From: Malurus cyaneus samueli
Lineage: Eukaryota > Chordata > Aves > Passeriformes > Maluridae
Assembly (NCBI GenBank): GCA_009741485.1
Contig: CM019218.1
Location: 36,952,387-37,016,386 of the forward strand
DNA length: 64,000 nucleotides
Direction of reading: 5' to 3'
The notes under the pieces were generated by a model that was given only the letters and a program-made list of their open reading frames with translations, was not told the origin of the DNA and did no database searches. The number at the start of each line of letters is the position of its first letter. Positions within the stretch are counted from its first letter, which is position 1. Positions 41,501 to 53,700 of the stretch are shown here, one piece after another. The translations under genes were made by a program, and so were the position numbers.

Positions 41501-41890
41501 GTACTGCTCTGCCCCACCTTTTAGGTTTGGTGAGCCACTCTTTAGATATTTAGTGTCAGACTGTGTTAATGACCATGTTTGTTATGATCCATGTCAGGTT
41601 TGAATTACTGGGATGCTGCTGCAGGTTTCTTTTTCTAACTTAAGGCTCATTCTTTCAGTGTTGGCAGTCCTGAGTTCAGTTTACAGTAGGAAAATTCACA
41701 AACAGCTGTGGGAACTTAAACAAGTGTAAATATTGACATTGCATCTTGACTTTCTGTCAGGCAGATAGCTGTGGCATACGTCTGCATCCAGAAACCTGAC
41801 ACAAGCTATAAAAATTGAACAGTTTTAAAAATGTGATATTTTTTTCTGTAATTTCATTTATCTAAAGATCTTGTGTGAACTTTGAAATAA
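35518..41890. other. Probable FUT8 5' intron sequence, no gene recognised
   Basis: AT-rich noncoding DNA with a T-rich tract at 36123-36172. ORFs (60-87 codons) are unremarkable. Confidence 0.45.
36123..36172. repeat. T-rich low-complexity tract
   Basis: About 50 bases of T runs broken by single or paired G and one A. The complementary strand yields a lysine/asparagine-rich frame that is an artefact of composition. Confidence 0.9.
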
Positions 41891-42080
41891 CAAATCACAC
41901 AATGACAGAATGGTTTGGTTGGAAGGAACGGTAAAGACCATCTAGTTCCAGCTCCCTCCTTGAGCAGGGATGCCACCCACTGGATCAGATTGCTCAAAGT
42001 CCCATCCAGCCTGACTTGAACTCTTCCAGGGGTGCTGCATCCAGGAATTCTGGGTACCCCATCCCTGGAATGCCAAGTAC
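41891..42080 (-). mobile_element. CR1 LINE 3' end, antisense
   Basis: The clearest CR1 copy in the window, in reverse orientation. It starts with caatgacagaatggtttggt and ttggaaggaacggtaaagac, continues with catctagttccagctccctc, then ggatcagattgctcaaagtc and ccatccagcctgacttgaac. It has fewer differences from consensus than the other copies, so it is probably younger. Confidence 0.9.
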
Positions 42081-42359
42081 TTTGACAAAATGTATTCCCA
42101 GAACAGTATGAAATGAAAGAATTAATGTGAAAGCCACATTACTGTAGAAAGTTGATAGTTAAGTGTTGTTAGAACTCATGTATAATTAGATATACCACAT
42201 TTGAGATGCAGGCTGTTTTATGTTATTTCAAAATGTTTTTCTTATTTATTCAGCTCCTTTGGCATCTTTATTTTGTATTTAGCTCTACTGTGACCTAACT
42301 TAGGAAAAGACCAATGACATCTTCAGAGGCTGAGAGAAATCAGACAAAATCTGTGAGGA

Positions 42360-42880
42360 CTTTGTTGCATTTATCCCAATGCTGAACACTTTCCAGCTGT
42401 ACAAAGTCTGCCCTGGGTCCAGAGAGATCGCTTTTTCCACTTAAACTGATTGCCTGCTCTTACTGCAGTTTCCTTCCCTTCTAATGGGGTGGTGGCTTAC
42501 GTGATGAACTTCCTTCTTCCATGCAGCTCAGGTTTTTTGGAACCTTTTGGGGACTTTGTTGAATGCCATTTGAAAATCCACGTTGACTAAATCAATTATG
42601 TAACAATTAGAACCGGTTCTGTGTGTTTGTTTACATCTTCAAAAGAACTTTAATAAATTTATGAGGCACAATTTGTCTTTCTAAAAGCAAAGTTAGTACT
42701 TTTTTACTTTGATTACTTTCATCCTTATGTCTGCAGGTTTCTTTCATCTTATTTCTGCCACTTTGCCTGACATGAATATATTTTTTTTCCTGGCCTGTAA
42801 TTGCAGGGTTCCCTGCTCTACCCCTTACAAATAGTTCAGTTTACTGTTTTAATTTTCCATTCCTTTTCTACAAAGTGTAA
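42360..42880 (-). mobile_element. Ancient L3/CR1-like LINE remnant, antisense
   Basis: Wording typical of old L3/CR1-group LINEs in reverse orientation: gttgaatgccatttgaaaat then ccacgttgactaaatcaatt, caaaagaactttaataaatt with tatgaggcacaatttgtctt, and tggcctgtaattgcagggtt near the end. It is much more decayed than the avian CR1 copies. The match is from memory of the family, so the limits are approximate. Confidence 0.5.
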
Positions 42881-44379
42881 TAGGTTGCAGACCTCTGTTA
42901 ATAATTAAACTGTTGCATTCTTTGACTTCTTTAGAGCTCTTGGAAGAATACCATCTGTTCCTGATGACTTGTTATATGAATATTGTGGATTTTTGATTGT
43001 CTGATCTGCTAACACTGTTGTTTGAGACAGACCAACGCTGCCTCTGATAAAGAAGATACCTGCTTTGTGAGTCTGCTTAAGCTTATGTTTTATGAAAAGC
43101 AGATTTGAAAAAAAAGTCAATATTTTGCTTGCAAAGTGCTCTATAAACAATAGTGTCCCATCTTACTACTCATAAAGGGATTTTTTTTGGTCTTTTTAAA
43201 CATACAAACTACCCTCCTTCTCAAGAAAACTAGGGCAATTTTTTTGCATTTCCAGTGCTGTTGAACACACAAAGTGTTTTCAATGTCAGAGTTATTGTCT
43301 CTGGAAGTGTGTGCTCCAGGCATATCTCCATAACTGTGGGAGTTTGGAAGTTATTGCAGTTTGGGAAGGTTTTGCTCTAAACTTGAAATGAGTTTGAACA
43401 TAATAAAATAACTAAATGAAATTGAAAAGAAGTTAAGGTGAAAGAAGGATGAAACAGAAAAGAATAATTTGGAAGAAGGTAGATGTGGATAGTCTCTCAG
43501 ATTTAGAGATCTGAGAATTCAAAATACAGGTAATTTTGGAAATTGAGTAAGAACAGCATATATATGCCCTTTTAAAAAGGAATATCACATTGCTGAGAAA
43601 GAGGAAGAGAGGGGAGAAGTGCTTAAGGAAGACTCTGGACATGCTGTCAGTTAAAATCTTCTCTGGACAGAATGAGATTATACCCTCATTGAATGATATT
43701 TTGCCAAGTTGAAAATGAGTTGAGATGATTTTGCATTTTTTAAAATGGCATGGTGGGTTTTTTTGTGAGAGAAGTTATTACCTTTGGAGCATTTTTTTCA
43801 TTTTTAAAAATAATTTTAATAATAACTTGTCAAAATGGGTTTGATTGTTTCGAAACAGCAAAAAAGTGTTTCTGAAAACCAGGTTCCTAAAGTCATGCCT
43901 GATTTTGAAATACTTGCAAGTTGCAGAATATACTGTTGCAATGGCTATAATTCCTTTGTTAAAGACTGGCAGTCATGATAAAAATGGAGAAGAAAGTGAA
44001 TAAAAGTGAAAAAGATCAAGATGTGTTTTTAATTAAATGAAAGCTGTTTGATGATAGTAAAGGCAAATGTTACATTTACCACAGAATGACTTTTGAACTG
44101 TTTTAATGTCTGAAATGATACATGAATTGGTAAATATTTCTCTTATAAAAAGAAGCATTTCTTCTGGCTATTTCAAACTCTAGATTAATTGCAAATTCTT
44201 TGTCATTTGTTTTGTGGAAAGTTAAAAGCTTTTTTCTTTGTTTCTGTGACAGAAAGTAGTAACATTGTCTATTGTCATTCTTGAATGTTAATGACAGTAC
44301 ATTTAGTTTAATTGCAATCCACTGTATTTTTACATATCACAATTATAATTTTAGATTTTTATATTTTTTTTTCCCACAG
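42881..44379. other. Intron immediately upstream of the FUT8 start-codon exon
   Basis: AT-rich sequence ending in a strong acceptor, a T-rich run followed by cccacag at 44373-44379. No other feature is recognised. Confidence 0.5.
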
Positions 44380-44594
44380 AATGAAGAATGATGCAATATT
44401 AATGCTTTCTATGTACAGCCTTACAAGAATCTCCTTTGAGGAGTTGCGGTAAGATAAACTGAGAATTATTTTTCTCTGGTACAATGTGTTGAAGCAAAGG
44501 AACTGGAATTGTCCACGCTTGTACAAGCTAAGAACTTAAAATGTTTGCTATTTTGTGAGTGGAAGCAGTTCTGGAGTGAATTGAACTTCTGAAA
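44380..44594 (+). promoter_or_regulatory. FUT8: FUT8 5' UTR segment with several upstream ORFs
   Basis: The noncoding part of the first coding exon, from the acceptor at 44378-44379 to the FUT8 ATG. It contains upstream ORFs: a 23-codon one at 44381-44452, and shorter ones at 44388-44402, 44484-44492 and 44541-44558. All end before the main start. There is also a good donor-like site, ttgcg/gtaaga, at 44449, which could split or shorten this exon in some transcripts, although no strong acceptor lies between it and the ATG. Multiple upstream starts suggest reduced or conditional translation; this is inference. Confidence 0.65.
44381..44452 (+). other. Upstream ORF (23 codons) in the FUT8 leader
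   Basis: A complete frame beginning one base after the exon start and ending in TAA, reading MKNDAILMLSMYSLTRISFE then ELR. The first ATG has the splice junction just before it, so its initiation context depends on the upstream exon used. It ends 142 bases before the FUT8 start, leaving room for reinitiation. No known peptide is recognised. Confidence 0.5.
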
Positions 44595-44797
44595 ATGCGG
44601 CCATGGACTGGTTCCTGGCGTTGGATTATGCTCATCCTCTTTGCTTGGGGAACTTTACTCTTTTATATTGGTGGACACCTGGTACGAGACAGCGAGCACC
44701 CCGATCACTCCAGTCGTGAATTATCCAAGATCCTCGCTAAACTTGAACGGTTAAAGCAGCAAAATGAAGACTTAAGGCGCATGGCAGAATCTCTCAG
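44595..44797 (+). CDS. FUT8: FUT8 coding exon 1: cytoplasmic tail, TM anchor, start of stem
   Basis: Encodes residues 1-67 and two bases of codon 68 of alpha-1,6-fucosyltransferase. This Golgi type II membrane enzyme adds core fucose to the innermost GlcNAc of N-glycans from GDP-fucose. The start [20 protein letters not shown] is characteristic and nearly identical to the mammalian protein. Residues 1-9 form the short cytosolic tail, about 10-30 the signal-anchor, and 41-65 a heptad-patterned coiled coil (L43, I46, L50, L53, N57, L60) belonging to the dimerising stem. The ATG has A at -3 and is the family's conserved start. The exon ends at ctcag/gtagga, in phase 2. Within the first 67 residues, the SE at 33-34 differs from ND in mammals as I recall them. 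Confidence 0.97.
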
Positions 44798-47700
44798 GTA
44801 GGATCTAAAAGTAATTAAAACTTCAGAAAATGTTTAAGATAGGAAATATCAGAAATTGAATTGTAAGGGTTGTTAGTGTGAGTTTTTGTAAAATTGTATT
44901 CAACATTTAAAAATATAGACAAGTATTTTAATCTGTGCTATAAGTAGCTGAAAATATATTGCAATACCTTAAATAAATCATGTACATTTAATTCTGGTCT
45001 AACCTAATCACTAAGAGTCATTTAATGGTGTGCAAATGTTACTGTCACAATAACAGAGTTCTGTAGGTGATTCACCCCTTAATGCCAACTTCAAACAAGT
45101 GCAATTATTATGACATTCATACAAATTAGAACATCTAGTTCTTCATACTTCTGCATGCAGTAATTGGAAGAGCTCATTTTAAAATTGCTGAAAACATTTG
45201 TACAGCTTGTTGAAGATAAATGCTGACTTGCTGAAAAAGATCTGCAATAGATTGCTGTATTATACAAATGCTTTTCTCTAAGTTTTCTTCCTTGCCTTGC
45301 TGTGAAACTTGCAGAAATACTTGTAAAACAGTAGGATCATCTCCTTTTTTACAATTACTAGATTGGAAATGGGTACAATTACAGTTTAAAGTGTTTTCTT
45401 TCAGATTTTCAGGCAGACAGCTTTTAACACAGACTTACAGTATCTCCTATCATAAGAACCTGAAAGGGAAAGCTGAAAAGGCAGGGTATGTGTCAGCACC
45501 AGGTTGGACCTAAGAATGTGGACAGGATCACATCCAACCTAAATGGCTGGGATGGATCATGGGGACAAGTGCAGAAGCTTCATATGTTGCAGCAAGGTGG
45601 AGAAAAGCTCAGTATAAGATTTTCCGGAATGGGAGAGTGGTGTTTATTTTTCAAATCTCTAAAAGAGCTGAAGTCACTCCCTGTCTCTTTCCCAGCTCTG
45701 TGTGCCTGAGCACCATGTGTAGCAGTGGGGTGGCCAGGGAGAGCAAGGGGCACTCAGAGTTCGTCACGACTCTTGGTTGGTTCTTGTGTGACAAGGAGAA
45801 ACTGATTTTGCACTTGTCTTTTGATATGCTGTAGGAGCAGATTTTGGATCTTCTACCTTGCTGTTGTGTTCATATTTAATAGGGAAAATGACAGAATTGC
45901 ACAAACATACTTTCTTTACTAGTGTGTTTTGAGGTTCTAGTTCTGTTCTTGTTACCTCAAATCAGTTTGTTTCCCACCTTCATTTAATGAAATCACACAT
46001 CGACTCCGTAGCAGTGAAATTAATTACCTTTCCTCTTCTGGTGCATTCTCTCTTTCATGTTTATCCAGGCTGTTGGAATTGCTAGGATGAGCAGATTTCT
46101 CTGCCTTACTGCAATCTCTTTTCACTGCACTCTGTTCCTGGTTTCTGGAATTCACTGTAGATATGGCTGCATGGTGATGAAGCTTCTCAGCTTAGAAAAA
46201 TGCCTTAGTTTTGAACATGTCAGCTCTGAAGAAGGACCTCAGCATTCATGTACTGCTCCCCAGAGGAGGAGAAATGCTGCTGACCCAAGTGATGTCTATA
46301 GTGAGCATAGATAATCTTCACCTTGAAGATGGAGCCATGAATGGCTGAGTGGGATATGGTTTTTTAAACTCAATTTATTTACATATTGTAACAACAGCAT
46401 TTGAAAGTATTTTAATGTATGTTGTTAACAAACTAGTGTAATATAGTGTATCCTGTTACAAACAGGCTTCAGCAAGGCTAAATGCAGTATCTTTAACTTT
46501 CTGGAATATTAGACAATATTAGGCAATAGTAGTCAGCCTTGGGGTTTCTTGCCTCAGAGGTGTAATATTTGGCCTTAAATGTAAAGATTGCAACCCTCCA
46601 TGCTTTCAGCCTCCCATGTTTGTCTGACTTGAATAAATGGCATTGTGTTTTATTGCACAGCCATTGAAATATAACTCATTCAAATTATGCAGTGACTAGA
46701 ATAGAGTAAATGATGGCAGGGTACTGTTTTCCTGATGGCAGGGTACTGTTTTCCTATCAAGAAGGAGGCAGTAGAGGCAGGAGATATTAAGTAGAGGCTA
46801 AACTATAATTTAGGCAGTGGTGATTTTTCTACATACCTTTCTATATTTCACTAACTTTTTCTATATTCAGATGAATATTAGCGTTTTGGTGGGCAAGTTT
46901 TAAATAATAGCTTCTACTGTTGATAATTTTCCATGATTTATAAAAATACAGTAATTTATATCTAATCATGTTAGAATATTTCAACATTCTTTCTCTATGC
47001 TTCAGTTAATGGCTTCAAGATGCTGGAGTTAGAATAGGTGATGCAAAAACATTGACTGGACTCTGTTCAGCTTCTTTTTTGTAAATATATTGTTTAGCAA
47101 TATTCCTGGGACCTGTTCTCAGAGTGATTGTATATAACCACAGGAGGATCTGAAATTCTTGCATTAGAGGGCCTAAATTACTTTAAATACCAGTTGAACA
47201 GGCACACATGTCCAGGTTCGGTGCTCTCCAGGAGTGAACCTGCTTGAAACTGGAAGATAATCAGGCATCGTTTTCTGCTGGTAATGTGAGTTTGGTGAAG
47301 TACTAGACTTTAGGAAAGGGAGGCATGACAATACAGAGCCTTTCCATTATTTTTACTGTGCCAAATCCATGATACTGTTCACATGGAAACATTACAAATA
47401 AGTTTTAGAAATATCCTGGTCAACCTGTGTTATTAAAGTATTAAATCATAATGTGGTACAGAATTTCAGTATCTCATTTCTGTGTTTGCCAGATAGAACA
47501 AGTTGTGTTGGAAATAGCTGTTAGCTTTAAAATTGTCACATTTGTAGTTTTATAGCAGTATGTCTGTTTAAAATGAGGCATTCACCAGCAGTCCTAGATT
47601 GATTATCTGTGTCCTAGAAGAGATCGCTGCTGCTGTGTGCATACATTATGGAAACAAAACACCTCTGAACTTCAGAAATCCAGTTAGGCAGGAAAGGTTG

Positions 47701-50700
47701 CTTTTTGCTCCAGTTTAGACGTTAAAGATGTAATTTATTTTGGGCTTCACTGACCAAAGACAGAGAGACTAGAACTATTATTTGAATATTATTTAATTAC
47801 TATAATTTTTTTGTTTGTATAGAAAACTCTTAATTGCTGATAGTGGCAGCTAAATCTGAGTGGATAAGACAAGTCTCTCATTAATGTAGCTCATAAAGGG
47901 CATGAGGTAAAAACTTGGTTTTGCTGCCCTTTTCCAGTAAGAGTTTATATCTAGAGAACAAAACAGCACATATTTTGTGGTTAAAACATAAAATATATTA
48001 TGGTCTACAACAGGGTTAAGCTAAAGCCTGAAATCAAGAGTTTTCTAATTAAGAACTTAAGGTTATTTGTGGAGGAGTTTAAACAAGATGAGAGTGCCTA
48101 CCTGTAAAACTGTAAAAATAAACAAACATCTATTACCTATACTAATTAACTTTAACTATACTAGTTAACTGTACTAGTTAAAGTATTTTGGGTGGTAAAA
48201 TGCTCCAAGGTAACAAATTTATCTTAGGATGCAAAGTTTTGTGAATAGTAGAAAATTATCATAATGAGTAGCTGTGCCATTAATGATAGCTAGGTTAGGG
48301 CAGGCAGGAAGGGGCGGAAGGCAGATTACAGGAATTAGTAGTTTAGTAAAAAGTGTAAGTTGTTTTTTCATTTCCATTTTGAAGCTAGAGAAAATTAGTA
48401 TTTCATCTTCAGTTACATTGCTTGTTAAAATGGTAAAATGCATTTCAATACGTTTCAATTGCCTGGAAATTCCCATTGTAATGGGTTCCTGTGACTTCTC
48501 TGTCTTTCTCACCACCTGATAAAAGTGTAAATCTTCTGGGATGGTTGAAAACAGTAGCTGGAGTGTGCTCATTTCCATCCATCTCTCTATGAATGCCAAC
48601 ACAAAGTGACAAGAAGTGATCTTTCCACCCCGAGATTTGAATCCCCCTTTGCTGCCAATTTATTTAGCAGCTCCTCATCGCCAAAGACAACAACAAAAAA
48701 GAAAACCAAAAATGTGCCTTATGAAACATACCTTATGTGCAAGCAAAACCAACCATTAAAATCTTGAAAAAAGATCATATCTCTGACAAAGCCTTGTAGA
48801 ATCTTGCTTAACCCTTTTTTTGCTTTGTAATACTTAAATAACATCTGATACTGTAATTTTTCCCTGCTTGCTTCTTTTCATACAAGATGTGTAAGGAGCA
48901 GAATTAAGGTTTTAGGACATGGGGAGGTATTTTTGGGGTTATTCTGGTATGTTTTCCACCTACCCCATACTTCTGTATGTTTGATTTCACAAGATATGGT
49001 ATGTTCTTATGAATTAATGATACATTTTTTTAAGATTCGTAATTTATTACCCATGTTGTTTAAGAACAGTTCAAATATTTTTGCAAGGATTTTTGGTGAG
49101 CATATTTTTAGATACTTATTTTCTAAAAGGTACCTTTGCAACAGTGCACATTGGAACAGTGACATCTTTTTGAAAATGGCCTGAAATAAAAAAAAAATTT
49201 CCTTGGAAACTGAGTGCACTTTAGTGGTGCACTTCTGATTACTTGAAATTACATCCGGTACCACACAGTTTTTATGATGTATTTAAAAAGCTTTAGGTGA
49301 GAAGTTACTGTAGTTTTTCTTTTGCCAATATGATTCTTCATAAAAACCTTACTTGCGGGCTCTAAAGAGGCACAGATGTATATTAGTGATGCCAAAGATA
49401 AATGGAATTAAAAGTGTTTTGTATTGTCTGAGTTTTAGAAATTATTTGCATGAATATTGTGGTGTAGTGAGATTTGAAGAGTTACCATCATCTGGATATG
49501 ATAATAAACAATATTGTGTGAGCAAATCTGTGTAGATTTTATAAATAGTCTAGATTTCATTAGTGCAAAATAATAATAAGACTGAGTTTTTAATAGGTTG
49601 TTTAGTATTCTATATCCAGTAGAACTGGAAGAGCCCTTTCAAGGATGCTTATTACAGATGTAATACGTGTGACAGCGGCAAGGGAAATCTTTACTACAGC
49701 TTCAGTGATTATTTAAGGGAAACCTGATAGGGAGTAATAATCAAATCAAAGTATTGCATAATGTTATTTCCTAAGCAGCAGTTTTAGGAAGTAGTTTTAC
49801 CTTAAACCAGTAGTTTTACCTGAAAGTTTTACTCACTGTTAGGATTATGATATGACTCCTAAACACTGTCCCTGCTGCATATAGATGATCTTTTAGGAGG
49901 AGGAGAGCTTAAACCTGCAACTTTCGTAATGTCCTATTTTCTTGGATGGGAACTGCAAAGCTGTGTATTCATCCTTGTTGTAGGCTTTCTGCAATTTTGC
50001 CATACATGAATGGCTCATGGGCTTCTTTGTGTGTTACTGGGTGGCAGTACAATTTTTGTATTTGAAGATATTTTGATGGAAGATAAACCTGGCAGTTTAG
50101 GAACCAGTAATTTCAGACTTCTCTGCATGGAAATAGAGAATCTTGTTAAATGGATTCATACTGTGTTCATGTTATGAATATATCACATTTGGACTATGTT
50201 TTCTTCCTAGAGTCTATTAAATACTGCATTTTGTAGAATCTGTAATTCTTTTAATAAATATGTTAACCTGTTCCTTAGTCTGAATGGCATTTTGTGTTAT
50301 AAAGCAGAACAGGAGTGGAAAAGGGCAAAATGTCAACAAACAGATAAAACCCAGCACCAGTATGTCTGTACATTATTCTTATAGCTCTGAGTGTAGCTTG
50401 AGAAAGAAAAGATCAGATTTTAATTTTGGAGGAGCACTAGAGTGCTTTAATGTAGCTGGTGCTGGGGCTGGTAGAGAATCCAAACTCAAGATCGATTAAT
50501 CATAAGCAATTCTGTTAAAATACTTCTGTCATTAGCTCTGGGCTGCTGTTGGGCCCATTAAACCTGTAGAAAGCATTGAAAGGGGCTTGGAAAGGAGAAT
50601 AGCTTTGGGTTGATAAAAATTTAAATATTATTTTAAAGTACAGTTTTTGATTCCATGTGTTTAAAATACCGGAAGTTTGAAGCTGAAGGTATTGCACAGG

Positions 50701-53700
50701 CCAGTGTGTAAAGGACGATGATAATTGAACTAAATGGTGGCATCTCTGGTCTTTTTACTTTTTTTTGTGCAACATTGAGTTAAGAGAAGGGACACATCTG
50801 CAGTGGATATAAATCAGCACTGATCAGGGCTGTGCTGATCTAAACTGATAAGGGATGATTGCTCTTTATTTGCAGATAACATTGACTGTTTTCTTTCAGT
50901 TTTATTTACTGAGGGGGTTTTATCTAAGAAGGACGAAGCAACAGCCTATGTTCCTTTTGTTTGTGTGTGCTAATGGTCATTAATAATTGAACATGGTTTT
51001 CTTCTTGGGGAAGAGAAAAAAGTGAAAGAAGAAAAGGCAATCATAATATGGCTTTAGCTAGTTATAAACCTTCTATCTCCATACAGAGAACTTGGATATA
51101 AATGAAAGAATGAGAAAATATTTGAGTGTGAACTTGTGAAAGCTTACGTTTTTCCTTTTGGTGATAAATTAGTGTAACCTTTTAAATGTCTTGGAAATAG
51201 GAAAAGGTTAGAATGGTTTTTATAATTTATGGGTTTTTGAAAATTATTTTTACAATTATTTTACACAGTATGGCAGTTCTTCTGGCTAAATTGAATGTCA
51301 CTATGATTAATTTTTAAGGGGCTCTTTTTGCCTTCGGAGATCTGGACTAGAGATCATTGCTTTGTCATTGCCTGTCTGTCCCCTGAAGGTGATTAGAAAG
51401 TGGCCTCAGTCATATGGGTTATATACACAGAATTTTTTTTTTTAGCTGGATTACTAACAAGGGACAAAGCAGAAACAGGCTGCCTCTACAACATAAATCT
51501 TTTTGATGTTTAAAGTTGTACATTAATATCTTTATTTGAAGAGTTGATTATGGAAAAGATAATTTATATTTGCTATCAAATGGTAGGAAGCAGCATGCAA
51601 ACATCAGTCCACGTAACTATTGAGAATTGAAATAAACCCACTGCTTGGTTTATTAGCTTGACTGACTGTTTAAGTGGATAATTGTATTAATAACTTAATT
51701 TACAGTTTTACCATAGCAGTGAGTGAATGATACTCTGTACTAGATGCTTACTGACTTGTTTTTTATTATTGATTAGAATCATCATAGTTTAGATGAGCTT
51801 ACTTCAAACCCACTTCTCATATTTTGAGTTGTTGTCAGGACTTGCTTTGGTAGTAATTATTTTGGTAAGAAGCCGCATTTTCCAACAGGAATTCTTATTC
51901 ATAAGTATGCATAATTACTAGCATATTCTGCACTAGAAGTTACTCACATATAGGATGCCATGAGAGTAGATAAGACAGTATTTGAGGGAAAGCATTTGAA
52001 TTAAAATCCTTATCTCCAACTCAGTCAAAGTACTTTTAGAGAGCAATAACAGCCACGCTGTACTGGTTGCAGAGAAGAATCTTTTCCTTAATTTTGGGGC
52101 TCGATGAAAGTGAGGAAGACAGCAATTCCAAGTCTGATGAGGTAACAGATGTAGAGACAAAACTGAAAAAAGAATAACCTATCTTAGTTTCATCCTAAAA
52201 TGATGTAATTTTTGAAAGTCCAAACAACTAGCTTAGAGAATGTCCCCCAATCCCTGCTCTTTTATCTAACTGTCTAGGTATAATAAAAATTTCCATTGCA
52301 GTGTGCCAAAGCAAGGTGAATATTTAATGGCATGTAGTTTTCTTTTTAAGATCTTGTTAAATCCCATGATCAATGTAACAGTGCTTCTTTCATATCATCC
52401 ACAACCATCCTTCTGTAGGATTCTCTAATTGCTACTTTAACAGACTTTCCTTATGTTGAGAGGATATGTGCACTTGCTCAAGATTTCTTAAAGAGTAAGA
52501 TTTTGGATCATTTTACTATCATCCTTCACAGATTCTACCTTTAGGGTATGTGACTTGTACAGGATAAACCATTCCTTTTTTTCTGGTAATTTTGTGGTTA
52601 GTTGTTCCTTCACAATTCAAATAGTGGTACTGAGTTGGCAGATCGCAAACACATTTTCATCTGGTGGTTTTAAATGAGTGTAAGAACTTAGATGTCTTTC
52701 AAAGTACTTTTTAAAGGTTTGTTTGTATTTTCTTGTACATAGCAATATGCTACTGTATCTCTGTAGATATAACCCTGTACATTTGTTGTAGAAACAAATT
52801 TACAAATGCTTTGTTGAAACAGTATATTTAGAGAGTGCACATGTTTAAGATTAGGATATTTTACACAGTTTTGACATTCTTGTTTCATCAGTGCATGAAA
52901 AAGCAGATGTACGAGAAGTTAATGATAATTCATTTTTATTTACTGTGGTAGTTTTTAGAGCACAAATCTTTTTTCAATAATTTAATTACCCCTAATAGGG
53001 TAGGGATAGGATAGCTTTCAATAGGAGGCTTTAAGACTGCAGAAATTTTTACTCAGTTTCTGTAGCTTCCTCTTCCACATCTCCTACCCCCTTCTAAAAA
53101 AAAAGGTGCTTAAATGCTGTGCTTCGTATGACACACCCTTCTGATGCTCACATTAGATATTTGTTCCCTTCAGCTGTTCCAGTGAAAATGAACTTTCCAT
53201 CAGTCCCTGAAATTTTATTGGCTATTTATTATCCAGACCTGAGAGACATTAACGTTAATAACATCTCAGTAGGATATTTAGAATGCTGTCATTTCTCTTT
53301 TACAGGGAAGGTGCTAGAGGTATCTTTTCTTCTGGCAAGGGCTCTTGTTGTGTATGGTGCTGTAAAACTCTGTGTTTATGTGTGGAGAGAATATCTGCTT
53401 CTTTTTATGCTCATATTCCTTTATGAATGGAGAATTGTCTTCATATTCTGCAAGAATTCAGTATTTGCAGTTCTCAAGTCTTCTCATTGCACATTTTCTT
53501 CCTCTTTCTTTTTAGAGTCAGCTCTTGCAAATGCTTTTAAAAGGTGGAATAATTTTTAACCAGAAGTGTCACTTCTCTTGAAATTAAAAGGGTTTTTATT
53601 TTCCCTGCATTGAATTTGTACGACAAATAGAAGTTAGCATCTAATTAATAAACTTTAATAATTTTGGTTTATTAATAAGTGGATTCAAGTTGAGATGATG

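Noticed and set aside
45559..46314. Two adjacent + strand frames of 91 and 85 codons in a slightly GC-richer part of the intron
   Set aside because: Different frames, no domains, no splice sites linking them, and the length is expected by chance.
48219..48602. 127-codon - strand frame
   Set aside because: Intronic, no recognised motif, within the chance length range.
53119..53559. 146-codon open frame on the + strand, the longest in the window, hydrophobic
   Set aside because: It lies in a FUT8 intron and has no recognisable domain. At this base composition, with about 6% of random codons being stops, roughly 0.6 frames of this length are expected by chance in six frames of 64 kb.
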